Below, piece by piece: positions 14,800-19,015 of a stretch of 19,015 nucleotides of DNA; position 1 is the first letter of the stretch; each line of letters begins with the position of its first letter. Location: the NCBI GenBank assembly GCA_964465295.1, contig CAYXKC010000028.1, forward strand, positions 1 through 19,015, read 5' to 3'. Under the pieces are notes generated by a model. The model saw only the letters and a list, made by a program, of their open reading frames with translations, made no database searches and was not told where the DNA came from. A program made the position numbers and the translations under genes. The DNA is from Methanolacinia sp964465295 (lineage in GTDB: Archaea > Halobacteriota > Methanomicrobia > Methanomicrobiales > Methanomicrobiaceae).

Positions 14800-15840
14800 A
14801 TGAACAGAGATGCAGATAATTTTGAAGAATCGGATAATTTTCTTTCATGGGCGGAGAAACAGAAGCAAAACCCTGATTTTTACTGGTCAAAGTGTTTCAG
14901 CGCACTTGATGACCCGGCATTTATTATGTCGGCGAACGGAGTGATTCTCCTGTGCAACAGATCGTTTGAAAATTTTCTCGATATGTCCGCAGAGGATATA
15001 ATCGGAAAAAAATGCCATACACTCGTTCACGGGACAGATACCTTTACTGAAGGGTGCCCTTTTGTAAAAAGCAGGATTTCAGGACGAAGAGAGAGCTATA
15101 TCCTTAAAATGGAAGGCAGATTCTACAGGATAACTATCGACCCGATATTCGACAGGGAAAATAAACCTGCAGGCGCAGTCCACATCATATCGGACATTGA
15201 CGAACTGCTCAGGGCTAATGCAGAGCGGGCAATGCTCGGAAAAGTAATCGAAGAGAGTGAAGAGGGGGTAATCCTTACAGATCTTGATTTCGGTATAACC
15301 GGATGGAACAGGGGAGCTGAGCGGATGTTCGGCTTCAAAAAGGAGGAGGTAATGAATAGAAATGTCTCAGAACTTCTCCAGAATTCAGCTGAAACAAATA
15401 TCTGTGAAACAATCGAATCGGCCATTAAGGACAGGGAGAACAAACGCAAAGATGTAAAAATCAGGATAGAAGACGGGACTGTCCTTGATCTGAGCCTTGG
15501 TGCATCGCCGGTTTATAATGAGAGAGAAGTCCTGGGCGGTTATGTACTCATTATCTCAGATCACACAAAGGAGAGAAAGGCCGAGAGGGAACTGCTTTCA
15601 TTTATGGCAGAGGCGGTCTTAAGGCTGGAAAAACCCCTCGAGATGATCAAGACGAATATCAGGGATATTATAGGTCTTTATGAAAAAGGGGATATCAACA
15701 AGGAAGAATTAAACGATCTTCTCTCAATCCAGATCTCGAATGCGGAAAAAGTTCTTGAAAATATTGCCGGCCTTAAAAAAGCGGCAACGGAGATGGGAGA
15801 TGCCATTCCCGACATCATGAAGGATTTCCTAAGGCAATAA
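14800..15840 (+). CDS. Double-PAS signalling protein with degenerate dimerisation tail
   Basis: A 346-residue soluble protein. PAS1 spans about residues 32-135 and carries CHTLVHGTDTFTEGCP (Cys72, His73, His77, Cys86), a Cys/His pattern recurrent in methanogen PAS domains that may hold a cofactor. PAS2 spans about 142-262, with GWNRGAERMFGF. The tail (265-330) resembles a histidine-kinase dimerisation helix pair, ending the first helix with LRLEKPLEMIK; where HELRNPL-type kinases have the phosphorylated His there is Leu274. No ATP-binding kinase domain follows. It therefore looks like a sensor without kinase activity. GGAAG 8 nt upstream supports the ATG at 14800 over a GTG at 14791. The next gene follows after 18 nt. 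Confidence 0.82.
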   Translation: MNRDADNFEESDNFLSWAEKQKQNPDFYWSKCFSALDDPAFIMSANGVILLCNRSFENFLDMSAEDIIGKKCHTLVHGTDTFTEGCPFVKSRISGRRESYILKMEGRFYRITIDPIFDRENKPAGAVHIISDIDELLRANAERAMLGKVIEESEEGVILTDLDFGITGWNRGAERMFGFKKEEVMNRNVSELLQNSAETNICETIESAIKDRENKRKDVKIRIEDGTVLDLSLGASPVYNEREVLGGYVLIISDHTKERKAERELLSFMAEAVLRLEKPLEMIKTNIRDIIGLYEKGDINKEELNDLLSIQISNAEKVLENIAGLKKAATEMGDAIPDIMKDFLRQ

Positions 15841-15844
15841 TTAA

Positions 15845-15849
15845 GAGGG
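15845..15849 (+). promoter_or_regulatory. Ribosome binding site deciding the start of the RecA-like gene
   Basis: GAGGG directly abuts an ATG at 15850, too close for use, but lies 9 nt before the in-frame ATG at 15859. The later ATG is therefore preferred. Confidence 0.45.
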
Positions 15850-15858
15850 ATGGAAAAA

Positions 15859-16407
15859 ATGAGTTTTTTTGAGAATATCAACCCGGAAAATCCTGAAATA
15901 TACCTATATCTCTCAGACCCGGGCAGCATACGTGCATCAAATACCGGGATAATATCACAGGCGGAAAAGGCGGGCTATAAGACAATAGTGATAACCACAA
16001 ATTTTCCGTCATCGGTGCTTGAAAAACTGTATATTCAAAAAGGAATCAACACAGAAGATATCTTTTACATAGATGCAATATCTGCATATTCGCTCGGCAA
16101 AGCTCCGGACGAGGACGAAAGACACCTAAGCGTGAGCAATCCCGGCGACCTGACCAGTCTCGGTATAGCACTAACCAAAGCTCTCAAATTTATGGATGGG
16201 GACAGGATATTCATCCTGTTCGATTCTGTGAGCAGCATGCTTATCTACATTCCGACCCTGAAGACGATAAAGTTCATCCACTTCCTGTCGAACAAGATCA
16301 GGCAGATCAATTATGGCGGCGCACTCCTTGCAATTGAAGGCGGTCTCGACCCCATGATGCTTGCACAGGTCAGCTCGTTCGTCGACGGGATCGTGAACGT
16401 GGAGTGA
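15859..16407 (+). CDS. RecA/KaiC-fold-like protein without Walker A (DUF7504-like)
   Basis: A 182-residue protein resembling the core of KaiC/RadA-type ATPases. Alternating beta-strand and helix segments include IYLYLSDPG at the start, YKTIVITTNFPSS in the middle, and RIFILFDSVSSMLIY (115-130), which looks like a Walker B strand with Asp122. No GxxxxGK[ST] phosphate-binding loop is present; the corresponding position reads LSDPGSIRASN. It is probably a non-ATPase relative acting as an interaction or signalling module. Such proteins occur beside sensor proteins in methanogens, and here the gene lies 18 nt after the double-PAS gene, so the two products probably interact. The biochemical role is unknown. 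Confidence 0.65.
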   Translation: MSFFENINPENPEIYLYLSDPGSIRASNTGIISQAEKAGYKTIVITTNFPSSVLEKLYIQKGINTEDIFYIDAISAYSLGKAPDEDERHLSVSNPGDLTSLGIALTKALKFMDGDRIFILFDSVSSMLIYIPTLKTIKFIHFLSNKIRQINYGGALLAIEGGLDPMMLAQVSSFVDGIVNVE

Positions 16408-16410
16408 GTT

Positions 16411-16430
16411 ACCGTTTATTTTTTTGAATA
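16411..16430 (+). promoter_or_regulatory. Candidate TATA element for a leaderless transcript
   Basis: ACCGTTTATTTTT (16411-16423) is AT-rich, with its centre about 27 nt before the ATG at 16445. That is the spacing expected if transcription started at the ATG itself, which fits the absence of a Shine-Dalgarno sequence. Confidence 0.35.
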
Positions 16431-16444
16431 TAAAGATTACAACA

Positions 16445-17194
16445 ATGAGGGTGAATCCCGAATATAACCATAATACAAAAGAGCGTCAGGGCGATTTTTA
16501 TACAAGACTCGTTTATTTCCTGAAGGACGCATATCCCGATCAGTTTGAAAACTTTCAGCTCGACAACCATAACTTCAGAATTGAGAAATACGAGGATCTT
16601 TTCTCGTATCTTGATGAAATTTATGAACACCGCAGGCGATACGACCTCCACTGGGCGCTATATGAAGCCCAGGAAAGAATGAGAGTTATGGTCGAAGAGA
16701 CCACTGAAAAAGTCAGGGATTACCTGGAAGAAGAATTAAATTCAGAGGAATTTGCAAAATTTGCTATTCTAAGTGCTGAAATGGCGATGATATCAGAGGA
16801 TGTAAACAGGAAGGTCAGCCACATATTAACCAAATTCAGAACGATTTCTTTCCTCGTTTCGCTTGTAGATATCATAATTTCAGTGATCCTTATCATAATT
16901 ATCTCTCACTTCGCACATTTAGGAAATTCACTGGTTAACTCAATTATCATCGGTGTCCTCTTCACCGGATTTATCGCCTTCTTCAAGGTCACTATCGACA
17001 GGTTCTATATTATTCCGAAAGTCAACGAATGGGGCTGGAAGAAATACCTGAAGGAGGTTCAGATTACCAAACAGACTCTAGTAGAGGCAAAGGCTGTATC
17101 GATTATTGTAATGGAGTCAATCAGGATAAAAGACGAACCAGAGGTAACTTACAGTTTATTCAGGAAGGGAATCCACATGATGTCGCAGATCTGA
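16445..17194 (+). CDS. Two-helix membrane protein of unknown function
   Basis: I do not recognise the family. The 249-residue protein has a charged, helical N-terminal part (1-130) with a likely coiled coil in the ERMRVMVEETTEKVRDYLEEE region. Two hydrophobic helices follow (about 133-157 and 161-182), joined by a short loop, then a basic C-terminal part (185-249) rich in Lys and Ile. The N- and C-termini are probably on the same, cytoplasmic side. The ATG at 16445 is chosen over a TTG at 16424 because it suits a leaderless start. The gene begins 37 nt after the RecA-like gene and could belong to the same signalling group or have its own promoter. Confidence 0.7.
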   Translation: MRVNPEYNHNTKERQGDFYTRLVYFLKDAYPDQFENFQLDNHNFRIEKYEDLFSYLDEIYEHRRRYDLHWALYEAQERMRVMVEETTEKVRDYLEEELNSEEFAKFAILSAEMAMISEDVNRKVSHILTKFRTISFLVSLVDIIISVILIIIISHFAHLGNSLVNSIIIGVLFTGFIAFFKVTIDRFYIIPKVNEWGWKKYLKEVQITKQTLVEAKAVSIIVMESIRIKDEPEVTYSLFRKGIHMMSQI

Positions 17195-17558
17195 GTATTT
17201 TCTGAAAATGAAGAAACAGGAATAGGACCGGCATGTATCCATAAGGATATGAAAGATCTAATAATATCAACATTAACTACTCATTCTAATTTTTGCTCAT
17301 TATAGCTTATATCAGGATTCTGGAATTTTTATTATTATTTCAGTTTCGAATTGTGATGACTAATCAGATAATCATTTATTTTCAATCCAATCTGCGAAAG
17401 AAACTAATATCAGTAATTCTATTATCATCCCTTGTTGAGAGTGAAGAAAAAAAGACCGGGATGATACCATATAATCTGATCCCGGACATCGGGCAGGAAA
17501 ACGGTATCAGGCCAGTACAAAAATTAATGAATTGAAAAACAGAAAAAGAGTTGATTCT
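17195..17558. other. 364-nt AT-rich intergenic stretch
   Basis: No convincing gene is seen. A plus-strand frame of 80 codons (17293-17535) begins with a non-ATG codon, has no ribosome binding site and its product shows no domain pattern. The only clear structure is a 7-bp hairpin: CCGGGAT at 17456-17462 pairing with ATCCCGG at 17479-17485 around a 16-nt AT-rich loop. It could be an operator, part of a leader of the ChaB gene, or a decayed gene. Confidence 0.5.
17456..17485. repeat. Hairpin upstream of the ChaB-family gene
   Basis: The arms CCGGGAT and ATCCCGG are exact reverse complements separated by 16 nt. The position is about 75 nt before the ChaB start. Confidence 0.4.
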
Positions 17559-17789
17559 ATGCCATACGAAACTATTGACGAACTGCCTGAAAGTGTTAAA
17601 GAAAACCTGCCTAAACACGCGAGGGAGATCTATCTCGCGGCTTTCAACAATGCCTGGGACCAGTATAGTGATCCAGAGGACCGGAGGGGAGATGCATCCC
17701 GCGAGGAGACAGCACACAAAGTTGCCTGGGCCGCGGTAAAAAACGAATATGAAAAAGACACAAAGATGGGGAAGTGGAAGAAAAAATAA
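17559..17789 (+). CDS. chaB: ChaB family protein
   Basis: A 76-residue cytoplasmic protein of the ChaB family, the same length as the Escherichia coli protein. The hallmark block is intact: PESVKENLPKHAREIY near the N-terminus, then AWDQY, EDRRGDASREETAHKVAWA and a lysine-rich end. In E. coli ChaB was named a putative regulator of the ChaA sodium/calcium-proton antiporter, but its role is poorly established; no antiporter gene is in this window. The ATG at 17559 is chosen because it matches the family N-terminus (MPYETIDELPES); the frame extends to 17532. The upstream AAAGAG is only a weak ribosome binding site. The strong likeness to bacterial members suggests horizontal transfer. Confidence 0.9.
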   Translation: MPYETIDELPESVKENLPKHAREIYLAAFNNAWDQYSDPEDRRGDASREETAHKVAWAAVKNEYEKDTKMGKWKKK

Positions 17790-17809
17790 CCGTATTTAAA
17801 ATTAATTTC

Positions 17810-17824
17810 AGGGTGTTTTTAATA
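17810..17824 (+). terminator. T-tract terminator after chaB
   Basis: About 20 nt after the stop codon the sequence reads GGGTGTTTTTAATAA, a plausible archaeal T-rich terminator. Confidence 0.4.
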
Positions 17825-17838
17825 AAGACGGATATTTC

Positions 17839-17852
17839 CAGAGTAAACTCTG
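17839..17852. repeat. Short perfect palindrome CAGAGT-AA-ACTCTG
   Basis: Two 6-nt arms (17839-17844 and 17847-17852) are exact reverse complements with a 2-nt centre, so this is better read as a protein-binding palindrome than a stable RNA hairpin. It lies in the 268-nt non-coding stretch between chaB and the tRNA. Confidence 0.3.
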
Positions 17853-18018
17853 TAATTATTTGCTCATGCATGCAGTGACAGGACTTTTCATAGGTGTCGG
17901 TTCAATAATTTGGAGGATCTGACATTCTTCGGATCGGGGCCGGCATATAAATTTTCAGGATGACGCAGAAGTTGAATTAAAATATTTTATCTGCTTAATA
18001 CTATTGGAACAAATTTTT

Positions 18019-18032
18019 ACCGAATTATGTTC
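18019..18032 (+). promoter_or_regulatory. Candidate promoter of the tRNA gene
   Basis: ACCGAATTATGTTC has a BRE-like purine-rich part (CCGAA) followed by an AT-rich box about 30 nt before the tRNA 5' end, the usual archaeal tRNA promoter position. The match is weak. Confidence 0.3.
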
Positions 18033-18057
18033 ATTATCCCGGATTAAGTCATTATCC

Positions 18058-18130
18058 ACCCCCGTAGTGTAGTGGTCAATCATTCCAGCCTTTGGAGCTG
18101 GAAACGGCGGTTCGAATCCGCCCGGGGGTA
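18058..18130 (+). tRNA. tRNA-Gln (anticodon TTG)
   Basis: A 73-nt tRNA with a complete cloverleaf. Acceptor ACCCCCG (18058-18064) pairs with CGGGGGT (18123-18129). The D arm contains GTGTAGTGGTCAATCAT. Anticodon stem CCAGC/GCTGG encloses loop CTTTGGA, giving anticodon TTG. A 4-nt variable region follows, then T stem GGCGG/CCGCC with loop TTCGAAT, and discriminator base A. The CCA end is not encoded, and the D-arm sequence is characteristic of archaeal tRNA-Gln. In Archaea this tRNA is charged with glutamate and amidated by GatDE. It converges on the TPR gene 10 nt away. Confidence 0.95.
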
Positions 18131-18140
18131 TTGTTCTGTT

Positions 18141-19015
18141 TCATCTCCCAATCTTTTTCATCAAATCTACAATATTCTTCTTTATCCCTTCGTCCTCCGG
18201 GCTTATCGACTGTGCCCTCTCATATGCGACGAGCGCCTCCCTGTATCTACCCAGGTCGGTCAGCACACATCCCTTGTTGTCAAGTGCCAGCAGGTTCGAG
18301 GGGTCAAGTATCAGGGCCTGGTCGAAGTATGCAAGTGCACGTTCGGGTTCACCCGCCGATGCGTATGCAATCCCGCAGTTTACGATCGTAGGGATATGGG
18401 CGGGATTTAAATCGAGCGCCTGGTTGTATATCTTTATCGCCTCCTTCGTCATTCCCGTTTCGCTAAGCAGGTTTGCCTTGTTGTTCATCGCCATAACATT
18501 GCCCGGGCTTATCCTCAGCGCCTCGTCAAGAATTTCAAGCGCCTCTTCGTTTCTCCCGAGACCGATCAGGGAATACGCCTTGTTTACAAGAATGGAACTG
18601 TTCTCCGGCTCGGTTTTTAGTGCACGATCATACATCGTAAGCGCCTCGCCGTCCTCCCCGATGTCAGAGAAAATATTCCCCATATTGTTTAAGGCCATGA
18701 CGTTCTCAGGCTCTGCTTCAAGCGCCTTTTCATATAGTCCAAGTGCCTCGTCAAACCTCCCGAGTTTTCTGAGGATATTCGCCATACTGTTCAGGGCGGC
18801 ATCATAGAGAGCGGGATTGTCCGGCACCAGCGAAAGAACCTTCCCGAACAATTCAAGCGCCTCATCATCCCGTCCAATAAGAGTGAGAATATTTCCTTTC
18901 CTGTTCTGTGCCGAAAGGTATTCCTTATCCGTCGCACGGATCATATCATATGCGGCTAAAGCATCCTCATAACGCTGCTCTTCAAAGAGCCTGTCCCCGG
19001 TTTCAAGCCATTCTG
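18141..19015 (-). CDS. TPR-repeat protein, N-terminus outside window
   Basis: The frame stays open to the right end of the window, and the sequence before the first visible ATG (18944) still reads as a TPR helix pair (EEQRYEDALAAYDM), so the gene is cut by the window edge. At least seven tandem 34-residue tetratricopeptide repeats are visible, each of the form ALxxxPENxxALNNxGNxLxxxGRxxEALxxYDxAL; for example ALGLYEKALEAEPENVMAL and EALVAYERAQSISPED near the end. TPR arrays are protein-interaction scaffolds, and no catalytic domain or C-terminal anchor is present in the visible part. Methanogens have many such proteins and the partner cannot be inferred. Confidence 0.9.
   Translation of the reverse strand, partial: EWLETGDRLFEEQRYEDALAAYDMIRATDKEYLSAQNRKGNILTLIGRDDEALELFGKVLSLVPDNPALYDAALNSMANILRKLGRFDEALGLYEKALEAEPENVMALNNMGNIFSDIGEDGEALTMYDRALKTEPENSSILVNKAYSLIGLGRNEEALEILDEALRISPGNVMAMNNKANLLSETGMTKEAIKIYNQALDLNPAHIPTIVNCGIAYASAGEPERALAYFDQALILDPSNLLALDNKGCVLTDLGRYREALVAYERAQSISPEDEGIKKNIVDLMKKIGR

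Noticed and set aside
17293..17535. 80-codon plus-strand frame before chaB
   Set aside because: Non-ATG start, no ribosome binding site, low-complexity AT-rich sequence and no recognisable domain. Kept only as part of the intergenic description.
18058..18130. Reading the tRNA as tRNA-Pro (anticodon TGG)
   Set aside because: Shifting the loop by one base breaks the anticodon stem; only the CCAGC/GCTGG stem with a 7-nt loop works, giving TTG for glutamine.
18058..19015. Integration (att) site at the 3' end of tRNA-Gln
   Set aside because: No repeated copy of the tRNA 3' end and no integrase gene are seen within the window.

Overview
The window looks like chromosomal DNA from a methanogenic archaeon, most likely of the Methanomicrobiales. 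The evidence is an MfnA-type tyrosine decarboxylase (methanofuran pathway), a single archaeal-type Dph2, an archaeal-type tRNA-Gln without an encoded CCA, T-tract terminators, AT-rich TATA-like promoter elements and several signal-transduction proteins typical of that group. The order-level placement is an inference from gene content. No rRNA, CRISPR array, insertion sequence or intact prophage was seen.

Layout. Positions 1-486 hold the 3' part of a DUF2178-like membrane protein gene overlapping a small XRE-family regulator. Positions 487-861 are non-coding but rich in inverted repeats and may encode a structured RNA or a small palindromic element. Positions 862-4066 (minus) form a tightly overlapped three-gene MacB-type ABC operon: a secreted, membrane-anchored COG1361/CARDB-like protein, an ATPase and a permease. 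An unrecognised 213-residue gene (4297-4938, minus) and serA (5047-6633, minus) follow.

A plus-strand series then runs from 6770 to 13439: ppsA, mfnA, an archaeal purine phosphoribosyltransferase gene (hpt), dph2, a METTL5-like rRNA methyltransferase and an FSR-like MFS transporter. Gaps between these genes are 0-6 nt or the genes overlap, so they are probably one transcription unit. It joins gluconeogenesis, cofactor synthesis, purine salvage and modification of the translation apparatus. serA and ppsA are divergent and share a promoter region.

Positions 13446-17194 look like a signalling neighbourhood. A four-helix membrane sensor-like domain fused to HEAT repeats lies on the minus strand. 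Divergent from it are a double-PAS protein whose dimerisation-like tail lacks the phospho-acceptor histidine, a RecA/KaiC-fold-like protein without a Walker A motif, and a two-helix membrane protein. This cluster is the best candidate in the window for a poorly described system, because it has sensor and output-like parts but no recognisable catalytic kinase domain.

The right end carries a largely gene-free AT-rich stretch, a ChaB-family gene remarkably like the enterobacterial protein, a tRNA-Gln(TTG) gene, and a convergent TPR-repeat gene that runs off the window.
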